Source of the DNA: Dendrolimus kikuchii
Lineage: Eukaryota; Arthropoda; Insecta; Lepidoptera; Lasiocampidae
Reading direction: 5' to 3'
DNA: 64,000 bases
Assembly (NCBI GenBank): GCA_019925095.2
Contig: CM034397.1
Location: 2,440,001 to 2,504,000 of the forward strand
Positions within the stretch are counted from its first letter, which is position 1, and every line of letters begins with the position of its first letter. A program made the translations under genes and the position numbers. The notes below the pieces were generated by a model. That model saw only the letters and a list, made by a program, of their open reading frames with translations, was not told the DNA's origin and made no database searches. Shown here piece by piece: positions 21,539 to 32,395 of this stretch.

Positions 21539-22193
21539 TCTGTATATATAAAATAAAGTCATGTTAGTTACACCATGTATAACTCAAGAATGGCTGGACG
21601 AATTTTTATGATTTTTGTGTTTTTGGAATTGTCTACGTCCGGAATTATAGAATAATAAGTATTTTATTTTTATTTTTATTGCAGGAGATCAGCAAACAGG
21701 CAGACGGCCCACGTGATGGAAAGTGGTTACCATCGCCTATGGACATTGGCAACAGCAAAGTTGTTACAAATGCGCTGCTGCTCTCTTAAGGGAATATATT
21801 TTTAGCTAGACGTGTTCACTAATGCCGGAACACAACTCAAGGTTAGAATAGCAAAATCCAGTGGAACTTATCTGTATATATAACATACTTTAGACCAGGG
21901 GTGGTAAAAATATTGAAATATGATAGTAATCAATAAAAAAAAATATCATTAAAAAACACCAGTCACAACATCAGTCTAGCCATTCATTTGTTATGATCTC
22001 TCCCGGCCGATTTCGGCAATAGTGACTGCATTTAAACTCCGTTTCATTTGTCTGATTTAAGTGAATTATTTTTGTGAGTGTTCAAGTGGGTCCCGAAATG
22101 GTTTAAATCCAAATTTGAACCATTTAGATGGCGCTGCAAATTTCTAGATTTTTATTTTTTAAGGACAAGACAACGTCTGCCGGGTACAGCTAG
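21539..22193 (+). mobile_element. Helitron-like element split by a SINE
   Basis: 5' TCTGTATATATAAAATAAAG after A at 21538; 3' gggtacagCTAG before T at 22194. A SINE-A (21673-21904) and other sequence interrupt it. Confidence 0.65.
21673..21904 (-). mobile_element. SINE-A with two patches of neighbouring sequence
   Basis: An ordinary minus SINE-A start (ttattgcaggagatcagc) to ...ctcttaaggga, then a 23-bp block identical to 21421-21443, a return to SINE-A (cactaatgccggaacacaac), then a block matching 21508-21552 (one mismatch, 5-bp deletion), then SINE-A again (acatactttagaccagggg). The SINE 5' third is missing. Confidence 0.85.
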
Positions 22194-22236
22194 TTTTGAA
22201 TAAAAACTTGAATTTTAATTTAATCTTCCATAGTAC

Positions 22237-22983
22237 TGTTACGTGCGAGCGGGGTAGGGGTACGCACTTGGGATTGGAAGGAAACACCAGTTCTTTCAAG
22301 TAACGCTTTTATTGACTTGCACAGCCGCACGTAAAACCTCTCCGCAGGGTTGCCCCTATACGCACGACTAACGATGCACTGTCTCACTCACAATACCGTC
22401 GCCGATATTGCGTAGACCACCTCGTGCTACTACAGTGCTCACCTCCGATAGTACCGCGAGTAGCTCGCTTCTGATTCGTCTTGCGAACTACGCTACACTC
22501 CTCCTTCACTTAACTGTCCACTAGACTTGTCACTAAGTTCACCACTTAACTCGTCACTGTCTTCTATTAAACTTCTCTTCCGACTCTTCCGTATTGCACT
22601 TGTCGCTTCGCTGTCTTGAACTGAACTCAACTCTAAACTGCCCGGTAGGCGCGCCTTACGCTGCTTATATACCCGGAAGAATCTTCTGGAACCCATAATT
22701 TCGATCTTCTTTTCGTTATTCTTTTATTTGCTATCCACCCTTTTCTATACATCTATCTCTGTCTTTTCCTTCCCGAACCTTCTAAGCTAGAACTTTCGTT
22801 CATCATCTATCTCTTTCTAACATCTGTCTATCTCTGTCTTTTCCTTCCCGAACTCTCTATTCTAGAACTTTCGTTTATCGTCTATCCCTTCCTAACATGT
22901 ATCTGTCCTTGTCTTTTCTTTCTAGAATTTTCTAGCTTTTTCTTTCTTAAACTAACTAGATGGTTCCACCATCAGTCGCCACA
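22237..22983 (-). mobile_element. solo LTR, Gypsy-like
   Basis: Minus strand begins TGTGGCGACTGATGG and ends CGCACGTAACA (TG...CA ends, 747 bp), flanked by GTAC / GTAT, a 4-bp duplication with one change. It has a TATA-type motif GGTATATAAGCAG (22660-22675) and a CAATAAAAG poly(A) signal (~22306-22314). No internal retroviral-type genes remain beside it. The short ORF 22493-22696 lies in the LTR and is not counted as a gene. Confidence 0.75.
22741..22930. repeat. imperfect ~80-bp tandem repeat inside the LTR
   Basis: tctgtcttttccttcccgaa ... ctagaactttcgtt recurs two to three times, progressively diverged. Confidence 0.7.
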
Positions 22984-23340
22984 GTATTGATAATATTATT
23001 TCAGCGGTATATAAGTAACTATAAACCGTTACGCGTTCTGCATATAAGTTATGCATTACATAATTTAACGCTTTTCATATTTCAGAGCGTTGTTTGTGAG
23101 TGAGTAACACTATAAAAATGTCGACCGCATGCCGAGGGTGACCTCGACCTGAATACGAGGAATGTTCACCGTCCTTGCCCGCTAAGGCTGTTCTTATCAG
23201 CACAGGTGTCATTGATATCAGGTGACTAATGCTTATAATATACAGATTTTCACAGTTAATTGGATTCAGTGATGACGTGGCGGAGTTATGCTGGAATCAT
23301 TGTATTGATTGATTGTACAGAGGGCCTAAAGGGGTTTTAG
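22984..23340. other. spacer, nothing recognised
   Basis: No coding or shared repeat signal. Confidence 0.3.
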
Positions 23341-23344
23341 GGGT

Positions 23345-23905
23345 AAATTCAAATTTCAAATTCAAATTCAAAAGTTTTTATTCAAAATAAGTTCCACTGG
23401 AGAACACTTTTTGAAGGTCATACATGTAAGTTAAAATTTAATTTTTACTTCCTATTCTATGTACACCGCTTCGCAGCGTGTTGATGCTGTAAAGGAGAAG
23501 AAGCGGCAACAAACTCCCCAGCAACACGTCTAGCTAAATATTGTTTTTCTTTATATTTCATATTCTATTTATTTCTCAAATTCTTTTTTCTCTTTTTTAT
23601 CTTATAAGTTTTGTACAGAAGTATGTTACAGAATTACTTTTTGAAGAATTAATGGAGTTGTAGCAGACAATGCATAAGACTCAATAAGACCAAGACTATA
23701 AAAGGAAAGAAAAATAATATTATAGTTATAATAATGACATGACGTGCTAAAATGTTATGCTGCAATATGTCTCCACAAATTCCTTACAAGCATGGCAAGA
23801 TAAAAAAATAAATAAAAACGTTATACAAAATTTAGTATAAGAGGTTGGAGCGAGCTGCTATGTAAATGAATTTTTGTCATTTAAGTATTCTTCAATAGTG
23901 TAATA
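23345..23905 (-). mobile_element. jockey-like LINE-E, 3' end with ORF2 C-terminus
   Basis: The TTTGAA-type tail is at 23345-23375 (minus-strand 3' end). At the other end the minus strand reads YYTIEEYLNDKNSFT, a familiar ORF2 C-terminal ending of lepidopteran jockey-like LINEs. Best copy of the family here. Confidence 0.8.
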
Positions 23906-24110
23906 TCCATAATGCTAGTTTTAGGTATGCTGCCTCCAAATACTGCAACAATATCCCACCCCCCATAAAAATATGCAAAATATTCATGGATTTAGACTTA
24001 AATTAAAAAAGTTCTTGTATGCCCACCAAGTGCGCCAAGCTGATCTTGTCATGATACCAGTGCTGTATAATGGCGCCCATTTGGACGATGTGCCTGACCT
24101 ATCCTGTAAG
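23906..24110. other. unassigned, with a plus-strand open stretch
   Basis: The plus frame reads FLYAHQVRQADLVMIPVLYN and meets GTAAGT at 24106-24111, but no acceptor or partner exon was found and the T-run of SINE-A follows at once. Not called as an exon. Confidence 0.2.
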
Positions 24111-24361
24111 TTTTTTTTATTTTTTTTTATTGCAGGAGTTCAGCAGATAGGCAGACGGCCCGCATAATGGAAAGCGGTTACCATCGCCTATGGACATTTG
24201 CGACACCAAAGTTGCTACAAATGCGCTGCTGCTCTCTTAAGGGGGACTGGAACCTGGTCACTAATGCCGGAACACAACTCAAGGTTGTTATGGCGACATA
24301 CCTTAGACCAGGGGTGGTAGCCATCCAGTCGGGCAAATGCCCTACCACCTGGCTGTGGGTT
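24111..24361 (-). mobile_element. SINE-A, 5'-truncated
   Basis: Minus orientation; ends ctaccacctggctgtgggtt, just past the stem base, so ~55 bp of the head are missing. Confidence 0.85.
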
Positions 24362-25050
24362 TATATTGCTCTTCTTTAACTCTTATTGATATAACTATCT
24401 TAAACTATATAAATAATAGTTCTTATTTATAATTTAGTTTAGCTTATATTTCCAAATGTTATGTTTTGTGCAATAATATTATAAAATGTTAAAAAGTAGT
24501 TAAATTTATCAATTTTTTTTTAAACCTTGCTATTGGACATACCACGTGACTATGTATATTGAAATATAGACCGAGTTTTTGAGAAAAATGATTGTGAAGT
24601 GCAAAAAGATGATTGGTTGGACGGACATGACGATTTGTAGTTTTTTCTTAGTTTGGACTCCTGTCTCCTATTTTTCGGCTCTGTAATCCTCAATAATATG
24701 TACCTTTTTAAAATTGTTGTGGTATACATTTTTTTTCTTTTCTTTTCTTTCTTTGTATTTTATTTGCTTCCGTGTCTGTGTATGTCACTTTAGTGGCCCA
24801 AGCGGAAGATCAGTGCTGGTTACCAGCAACATGCTGAGCTAGGACCAATTTAGAGCTACACTTGCTTCTTTTTTTTTTACTGCATGATACATTGTACATT
24901 TATTTGTTTATTCTAGTGTAATGTATTCTCATTTGTGTTGTAGTTCTAAATAAATGTTTTTCTTCCTTTCTTTTTAAAGCGTCTTTGGAGAATCGCTTAA
25001 TGAAAGTGACACGTCTCTGATATACTGGTAGTTGTGAGACAGAGCATAAA
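24362..25050. other. unassigned, with a LINE-like 3' tail
   Basis: 24760-24965 (tatgtcactttagtggccca ... gttctaaataaatgtttt) looks like a retroelement 3' UTR with a poly(A) signal; the remainder is AT-rich. Confidence 0.35.
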
Positions 25051-26447
25051 CAGGGCGTTCCATTTGTAGCTCACAATGCCCAAAATGCTCTGTTAGCCGT
25101 TCCACAAGGCGACCGCGATCGTTGTGGTCGTGGCGAAAACGTCACTAATGACGTCATCATTTTCGATCACACAACGCTCACGACGACCCATGTCAATAGG
25201 TGGGTCGAATAGCCGTTCCACTTGGGTTTATGATTGTTACGGCAAGAAGCAAGTGGAACGGGAAAACTCGTGGTCGTGGACGTGGTCGTTGTGAGTCCCA
25301 AATGGAACGTAGCCTTTTAGGGCGTTCCATTAGTAACTAACAACGCCCAAAATGCTCAGTTAGCCGTTCCACAAGGCGACCGCGATCGTTGTGGTCGTGG
25401 CGAAAACGTCACTAATGACGTCATCATTTTCGATCACACGACGCTCACGACGACCCATGTCAATAGGTGGGTCGAATAGCCGTTCCACTTGGGTTTACGA
25501 TTGTTATGCCAAGAAGCAAGTCGAACGGGAAAACTCGCGGTCGTGGACGTGGTCGTTGTGAGTCCCTAATGGAACGTAGGCTTTTAGGGCGTTCCATTAG
25601 TAACTAACAACGTCCAAAATGCTCTGTTAGCCGTTCCACAAGGCGACCGCGATCGTTGTGGTCGTGGCGAAAACGTCACTAATGACGTCATCATTTTCGA
25701 TCACACGACGCTCACGACGACCCATGTCAATAGGTGGGTCGAATATCCGTTCCACTTGGGTTTATGATTGTTACAGCAAGAAGCAAGTGGAACGGGAAAA
25801 CTCGCGGTCGTGGACGTGGTCGTTGTGAGTCCCTAATGGAACGTAGGCTTTTAGGGCGTTCCATTAGTAACTAACAACGCCCAAAATGCTCTGTTAGCCG
25901 TTCCACAAGGCGACCGCGATCGTTGTGGTCGTGGCGAAAACGTCACTAATGACGTCATCATTTTCGATCACACGACGCTCACGACGACCCATGTCAATAG
26001 GTGGGTCGAATAGCCGTTCCACTTGGGTTTACGATTGTTATGCCAAGAAGCAAGTCGATGGACGTGGTCGTTGTGAGTCCCTAATGGAACGTAGCCTTTT
26101 AGGGCGTTCCATTAGTAACTCACAACGCCCAAAATGCTCAGTTAGCCGTTCCACAAGGCGACCGCGATCGTTGTGGTCTTGGCGAAAACGTCACTAATGA
26201 CGTCATCAGTTTCGATCACACGACGCCCACAACGACCCATGTCAAAAGGTGGGTCGAAGTGGGCGTTGACCACAGAGCATCAACACATTGAAAAAGGCGC
26301 GGTTTTCATATCGACCAATGACATTTGCGTAATGCGTATGACATTAATGACATCAACGCTCCATAACCCGTTCCACTAGCATTTATGATTATAACGTCCG
26401 AAAGTGAATGTGGTCGTTGTGAGTCCCTAATGGAACGTAGCATTTAT
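25051..26447 (+). repeat. tandem array of a 267-bp inverted-repeat unit
   Basis: Units: 25053-25319, 25320-25586, 25587-25853 (267 bp each), 25854-26101 (248 bp, 19-bp deletion) and a longer, more diverged unit 26102-26447. Each starts gggcgttccattagtaact and ends gtgagtccctaatggaac; start and end are inverted repeats of each other, so the unit is MITE-like. The interior is CpG-rich (gcgaccgcgatcgttgtgg) and holds one palindromic TGACGTCA per unit (first at 25149-25156, next at 25416-25423). No protein is encoded. The left boundary reads CAGGGCGTTCC, similar to hAT termini, but no 8-bp duplication was found. Confidence 0.9.
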
Positions 26448-26483
26448 GTTGATACTTGACAGGTTCGTCATATTTCTTCCAAG

Positions 26484-26737
26484 GCTACGTTCCATCAGGG
26501 ACTCACAACGACCACGTTCACGACCGCGAGTTTTGCCGTTCCACTTGCTTCTTGGCGTAACAATCGTAAACACTAGTGGAACGGCTATTCGACCCACCTA
26601 TTGACATGGGTCGTTGTGAGCGTTGTGTGATCGAAAATGATGACGTCATTAGTGACGTTTTCGCCACGACCACAACGATCGCGGTCGCCTTGTGGTACGG
26701 TTAACTGAGCGTTGTGAACTACTAATGGAACGCCCTG
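26484..26737 (-). repeat. inverted copy of the array unit
   Basis: Reverse-complement unit (acgttccatcagggactcac ... ctaatggaacgccctg), separated from the array by ~36 bp. Contains TGACGTCA and ends GGAACGCCCTG, mirroring the left boundary CAGGGCGTTCC. Confidence 0.85.
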
Positions 26738-26852
26738 CAAGTAATGCCAAATTTCTACCAATGGCAAGGCAAGTAAATGAACCAGCCATAAGCTACCACG
26801 GCTTCTAACCGCGTTAACTATCTTCATAAAGTCATACACGGAACTGTACACC

Positions 26853-26914
<62 letters not shown>
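26853..26914. repeat. (TA)n microsatellite
   Basis: ~62 bp of TA abutting LINE-B. Confidence 0.95.
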
Positions 26915-26918
<4 letters not shown>

Positions 26919-27466
26919 CAATAAGAACCTCAGCCAGAAGGCCCAGCTCGCCGTACACAACGCGGTGCTGGTACCTACGCTCACGTATGGAAGCGAGAGT
27001 TGGGTATGGAAGAGAGAGCATGAAAGTAGAGTAAACGCGGTCGAGATGCGAGCACTGCGCAAAATCTGCGGAGTGACGCTCGCGGACCGCGTTCGTAATA
27101 CCGAAGTAAGAAAGAGAGTTGGTCTGAAAGAGAGTGTCGGGGTGAAGGTAAGGAAAGGAATGCTCCGGTGGTTCGGGCATGTGGAAAGAATCCATGATGA
27201 AAGAATGACTAAACAGATATACAATGCAAAAGTGGATGGATGCAGAAGTCGTGGAAGGCCACGACACACCTTCCATGATCAAATTGATCGTGTACTAGTG
27301 GAGGGTGATGTCAGGAGCCTTAAGAACAGACGAGTGTGCATGACAAGAGTTATGAATGTCAAAGAGGCAAGTGAGGTGTGTAAGAATAAGCCTAAATGGC
27401 ACTCTGTTGTTCGTGCCTACCCCGCAAGGGAACTGGTGTGAAGTTATGTATGTATGTATGTATGTA
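26915..27466 (+). mobile_element. LINE-B, long copy next to (TA)n
   Basis: Open frame from NNKNLSQKAQLAVHNAVLVP to the stop after YPARELV at 27441 with no interruption, then ATGT repeats to 27466. It is the most intact reading frame of LINE-B in plus orientation. Confidence 0.9.
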
Positions 27467-27683
27467 ATACTCATAGAATACACAAACATACAATAATAAT
27501 ATGTTAGCAATAGTTTGTGTTGCCAATAAACATATGAATGGAATACCGAAAACTGCATTGCGCCCGCGCAAGTGCAACGTGACGCTCCAATACTTATGGC
27601 CTTCACTTTGCTTGCTCATATTATTATATATTAAAATATTTTACCTATTCAGAATTTGAGTGACTAGGTATCACTAGGTACCG

Positions 27684-27991
27684 CTTTTTTTATTGCAGGA
27701 GTTCAGCAGACAGGCTGACGGCCCACATGATGGATAGCGGTTACCATCGCCAATGGACATTTGCAACACCAAAGTTGCTACAAATGCGCTTCTACTCTCT
27801 TAAGGGAGACTGGAACTTGGTCACTAATGCCGGAACACAACTCAAGGTTGTTATGGCGACATACTTTAGACCAGGGGTGGTAGCCATCCAGTCGGGCAAA
27901 TGCCCTACTGTCTGTGGGTTGTTTTGTCGTCTCTTACGACAGGCCGCCCCAACGCAGGAAATTATATTCTTTCTCCGTTCTTGCACGGATA
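27684..27991 (-). mobile_element. SINE-A, near full length
   Basis: Small deletion in the stem region (ccctactgtctgtggg) removes the GGTGGTAG arm partner; ends cttgcacggat. Confidence 0.85.
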
Positions 27992-28286
27992 AAATATACA
28001 TTTAGATAGTTATAGATAAATAATAATCATCTGGCTACATATACCAATTTTTTGTAAGTAAATATTTGTTTAAACCTTACCACTAAAAAATTCCAACATT
28101 GTTTAACGTAATCATCGTCATAACTTAGACACACACACATAATTTTAATGATTTTGTGAAATATATGTCCAGAGAGATATGATTAACAAGTCATTAAGTC
28201 AGTGGCTGTAACCAAAATCGGTTTAAACAAATCTTATTCGATTATTCACAAAAGCATAGACAAGCAGAAGATAATTAAAACTACGT

Positions 28287-28572
28287 GTTAACGGTTTGAA
28301 GCGGGTGATTTTGTTTGATTTTATTTCGACGTTTTAACCACTTTTCAGTAACCATGATCACAGAAGACGAAGGTGTCAAGTATCAATGAGTATTGTTAAA
28401 GATTTTATTTAGCCTACCGCCAATCTTTTAATTTTAATTATTTAGTTTTATTATTTGTTTATGATTGTTATTTACTCTATGGGAGCCTAATCTAATTTGC
28501 CACCGCTTCTCAAGATGTTGTGGCTTGAAGAGGATGCGGCGCAAGAAACTCTTCAGTAACATATCTAGCTCT
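28287..28572 (-). repeat. repeat D, long copy, minus
   Basis: Reverse complement of 34970-35475: aacggtttgaagcg ... tttcagtaaccatgatcaca ... ctatgggagcctaatcta ... aacatatctagctct. Confidence 0.7.
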
Positions 28573-28573
28573 A

Positions 28574-28574
28574 A

Positions 28575-28611
<37 letters not shown>

Positions 28612-28795
28612 TCTGTACGTGTGTTGACAGTGAACTCCTCCTAAACGGCTGGACCGATTTGAATGAATTTGTTTGTGTGTGTTCAAGTGGATTCGAGGTT
28701 GGTTTAGATTCACAATTGGACCCGGTAGGTGGCGCTGCAATCGGGTTCTAAATTTTATTTCTTCAGGGCAGAACAACGTCTGCCGGGACAGCTAG
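28574..28795 (+). mobile_element. Helitron-like element with internal (TA)n
   Basis: A|TCTATATATATA start then body identical in type to 9619-9810; ends gggacagCTAG before T at 28796. Confidence 0.7.
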
Positions 28796-29342
28796 TATTA
28801 GCATAGAAAAGGGTGTGTGATGTAAAATAAAATCAGAAAAGAGAGGCAAAACAAAAAACAATTTTAATTGATCATTTTTTTCCAAAGAAATAAAATAAGT
28901 TAATTAATGAATCCTCTGATGCTTTTTAGGCCGACATATGACATAATCGTATTATAGGAAGCGACACAAAATCATCCTAACCAACTCTTTTGAACTGATC
29001 ACAAAGCACTAAATACAAGGAAGCTATTTATTTCCTTTATGTATTACTAAAAGTCCAAATAGTCCATTGTCAATACAAACTGCATGCGCTCACGTCATCG
29101 GTGCATCGTGACATTCAGATTGTAACATCACCAACATTACTAACTTACTTTCATACATAACATTACATAATAATTACGACTCGTATTGCTGAAATTTTTG
29201 GATTCTTCAAGTTTTCTTTTACATCATGTGCATAATTCCTTTCTTGCTGCCAACATAAAATAAAATGTAGTGAATACCGTCTATATGCAATTGAGAGATT
29301 TTGAATTATAATCTGCACACAATTACCACATCATATCAGACA
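28796..29342. other. AT-rich spacer
   Basis: Nothing recognised. Confidence 0.3.
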
Positions 29343-29344
29343 TA

Positions 29345-29400
<56 letters not shown>
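29343..29400. repeat. (TA)n microsatellite
   Basis: TA run directly before a LINE-B tail. Confidence 0.9.
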
Positions 29401-29401
<1 letters not shown>

Positions 29402-29404
29402 CAC

Positions 29405-29510
29405 ACATACATACATAACTTCACGCCAGTTCCCTTGCGGGGTAGGTACGAACAACAGAGCGCCATTTAGGCTTATTCTTATATTCTTACACACCTCACT
29501 TGCTTCATTG
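29405..29510 (-). mobile_element. LINE-B, short 3' fragment
   Basis: ACAT tail and ~80 bp of C-terminal coding sequence, with a short internal duplication (attcttatattcttac). Confidence 0.8.
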
Positions 29511-30004
29511 AGAAATAAGAGGGTACATAACAAAATTAATTATTAACCTTAGAAAGAAAACATGACAAGGACAACTATGCAACTAAATAAATGTAATAAT
29601 ACCTCATACGTCAAAAAAGGATAGAAATTTCACTGTTCGTAGGAAGTGACCGCTCAAGAATCGTGCCGGGCACTATAGACCTTTAAACATTATGAAAGCT
29701 AACAAAATATAGAAACGGAAGGGACTTCAAAATATTGATAAACCCTTCAAGACAATCATGTCCCGTTATTTGAAGAATGCTTAAGATGGTGCTTCAATGA
29801 TAAAACTAAATAGTAAATTAATGTATTAGAAATCCAAGTGCACATAATCTTCATAGAGCGATACGAAGACACTTGAGCATGAGTAATGTAGTGTTAATTC
29901 AAATCAATGTACGCAGCTTCCTTAAGTGTTTATTATGTTGACCAAATGTTATGAGAAGTCTTATAGTCTGCTCAAATGCGACTCAAAAGTTAAGCCCTAC
30001 TAAA
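29511..30004. other. spacer, nothing recognised
   Basis: No coding or repeat signal. Confidence 0.3.
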
Positions 30005-30715
30005 ATAATAATTAAATTCTTTCACGGTTAAGGCTGTCCAACTTTGGAATTCATTGCCTGTTGCTGTCAGTCAAGCAAAATCCCTAATAACATTTAAGAA
30101 CTTAGTCAGGAAATTCTATCTGCAATATAATGATATGTAATTTTATATAATTAGTAGATATTATATTGCATATAGTTATATGTTTATTATGTTTAAATAG
30201 TTGCATATTATCACCATATCTTGTATATGTATATAACTTATGTGTATATTTGTATATATAGTATAGTTATATATTTATTATTAAAATGTAAGTACATACA
30301 TACATAACTTCACGCCAGTTCCCTTGCGGGGTAGGCACGAACAACAGAGTGCCATTTAGGCTTATTCTTACACACCTCACTTGCCTCTTTGACATTCATA
30401 ACTCTTGTCATGCAAGCTCGTCTGTTCTTAAGGCTTCTGACATCACCTTCTGCTAGTACACGATCAATTTGATCATGGAAGGTGTGTCGTGGCCTTCCAC
30501 GAATTCTACTTCTTCTTCTCTACTTCTAAAATGTAAGTAATCGTACAATAATTGTGTATACCACCGTCGCCATTCCTAATCAGAATATTCTTGCCACAGG
30601 TTGTCTGGAAGAGATCGCTTTTTAGCGATAAGACCGCCCTTTGTACCCAACTAGACTAATACTAGTTCGTAAGTTTTTCTGTAATGGTGTACAATAAAGT
30701 GTTATCTATGTATCT
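30005..30715 (+). mobile_element. jockey-like LINE (family I), 3' end, interrupted
   Basis: The plus strand reads TVKAVQLWNSLPVAVSQAKS ... FKNLVRKFYLQYNDM and a stop at ~30140, an ORF2 C-terminus. The 3' UTR follows and ends ggttgtctggaagagatcgc ... gtgtacaataaagtgttatc. A LINE-B copy is inserted at 30295-30526. Confidence 0.8.
30295..30526 (-). mobile_element. LINE-B inserted in LINE-I 3' UTR
   Basis: Perfect 13-bp duplication TAAAATGTAAGTA at 30282-30294 and 30527-30539. 5' junction carries a CT-rich filler (ctacttcttcttctctactt). Confidence 0.95.
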
Positions 30716-31080
30716 TTTATGTGGATTGGAATTTTATTGTAATCTAAACGCACTTTGAATATCTTATCGATTTTTTGTTTTTAATATACTGAAATAGCAA
30801 AATTTGGCCCCTAGTAAGACCACACAAAACCTAACAATTATTACATCGCTTGCATGGGGACATTTTCGGTTTACAAAAAGAATTTACATGACCTACAAAT
30901 GCTTACTTAATGTGCAAATATTTTTTTTTTCTGAAATTGCATTTTTGCAGTACTCCTTTGTATTACATTATTTACGTATTATCGCGTTCTACAAATCTCA
31001 CTTGTGACACAGTTAGTGCACATCTGTGTTTACTGTTATTTTGTAAAGACGGTTAAAGACGCCTGCTTGACCTTACACGA
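30716..31080. other. spacer
   Basis: No gene or repeat recognised. Confidence 0.3.
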
Positions 31081-31194
31081 TACAGGTGTTTATCGCGTAT
31101 TTCAGTTGTCAAAGTATTGTTTACGTTTAACTTAACCGTTGCAAGTTAGGACGATAGTGTTGTTAACTCTTGAATGGTTAATTATCACTAAGAG

Positions 31195-31238
31195 CATGTT
31201 TTTATATTATGTAGATATCTACATAATATAAAAACATG
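31195..31238. repeat. perfect 44-bp palindrome
   Basis: Centre GTAGATATCTAC; arms catgtttttatattatgtag and its exact complement, no spacer. Confidence 0.95.
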
Positions 31239-31307
31239 TTCTTATTGTAGTACTGAATATAATATATCTTTTTATGTGACGTTTAAGTTCGAAAATCGTT
31301 AAAAGTC

Positions 31308-31437
31308 TTTTAAGAGAGCAGCAGCGCATTTGTAGCACCTTTGGTGTTGCAAATGTCCATAGGCGATGGTAACCGCTTTCGATCAAGTGGGCCGTATGCC
31401 TGTCTGCTGAACTCCTGCATTAAAAAAAAAAAAAAAA
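31308..31437 (+). mobile_element. SINE-A, 5'-truncated, in the foldback cluster
   Basis: Starts ttaagagagcagcagcgc, ends ctcctgcatt plus ~15 A. Confidence 0.85.
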
Positions 31438-32081
31438 GTATTGTTTACGCTTAGCTAAGTAAGTAGTAAGAGTAAGAAGTAGTAGTAAGAGCATGTTGTT
31501 ATATTATGTAGACATCTATATAATATAAAAACATGCTCTTACTGATAATTAACCCTTCAAAAGTTAACAACACTATCGTCCTAACTTGCAGCGGTTAAGT
31601 TAAACGTAAACAATACTTGTAACGATTTTCGAACTGTTAGTCCCGAGCACTTATATGTTTTAAAAAAAAAGCAATTTTGGCTTACAGGAACCTTTTATTT
31701 TATTATTATGAATAATAATTGACTTGGAGTCTCAATATACGGGACCTCAAAGGTCTACCGGACCGATATGGTATTAGTTTTGAGCAATCCAGCCGGCAGG
31801 CATAAACCAGGTCCGTTGCTGTAGAGCTGTGGCTAATAACCAAGAGAACTCTAAGAATTTGTAAAAAGATTTGATATTTATAGGCAATTACTGCTGATCG
31901 ACATTTTGGAAATCTATGTCAATGAGATGTTTGACTCAGCAATAAGTGCCTATTGCATAGGGTTGTAACAGAACGTAAACAATACGTTCGAAAATCGCAT
32001 GATGGATGTCACATAAAAAGATAGATTATTTTCAGTACTACAGTAAGAGCATGTGTGTATATTATGTACATATCTACATTT

Positions 32082-32395
32082 TATCCGTGCAGGAACGGAG
32101 AAAGAATACAATTTCTAGCGGCCGGGCGGCCTGTCGTAAGAGGCGACTAAACAACCCACAGACAGGTGGTAGGGCATTTGCCCGACTGGATGGCTACCAC
32201 CCCTGGTCTAGAGCATGCCGCCATAACAACTTTGAGTTGTGTTCCGGCATTAGTGACCAGTTTTCAGACTCACTTAAGAGAGCAGCAGCGCATTTGTAGC
32301 ACCTTTAGTGTTGCAAATGTCCATAGGCGATGGTAACCGCTTTCCATCCAGTGGGCCGTCTGCCTGTCTGCTGAACTCCTGCAATAAAAAAAAAA
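32082..32395 (+). mobile_element. SINE-A, full length, in the foldback centre
   Basis: tatccgtgcaggaacggag to gcaataaaaaaaa; sits between the two half-palindromes (tatctacatt left, aatataaaaacatg right). Confidence 0.9.

Noticed and set aside
22493..22696. 67-residue basic/Ser-rich ORF on the minus strand
   Set aside because: It lies within the solo LTR, starting near the TATA motif; no sign of translation.
23973..24111. Plus-strand frame followed by GTAAGT
   Set aside because: No acceptor or partner exon; directly abuts a SINE T-run and follows a LINE-E end.
25925..26379. Open frames in the 267-bp array
   Set aside because: They change with each unit's indels and have no protein character; the CpG-rich DNA simply lacks stops.
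25051..26737. CRISPR-like array
   Set aside because: Units are 267 bp and contiguous with no short-repeat/spacer structure, and the genome is eukaryotic.
26832..27282. Long frames with IYIYIYIY tails
   Set aside because: Antisense LINE-B running into the (TA)n microsatellite.
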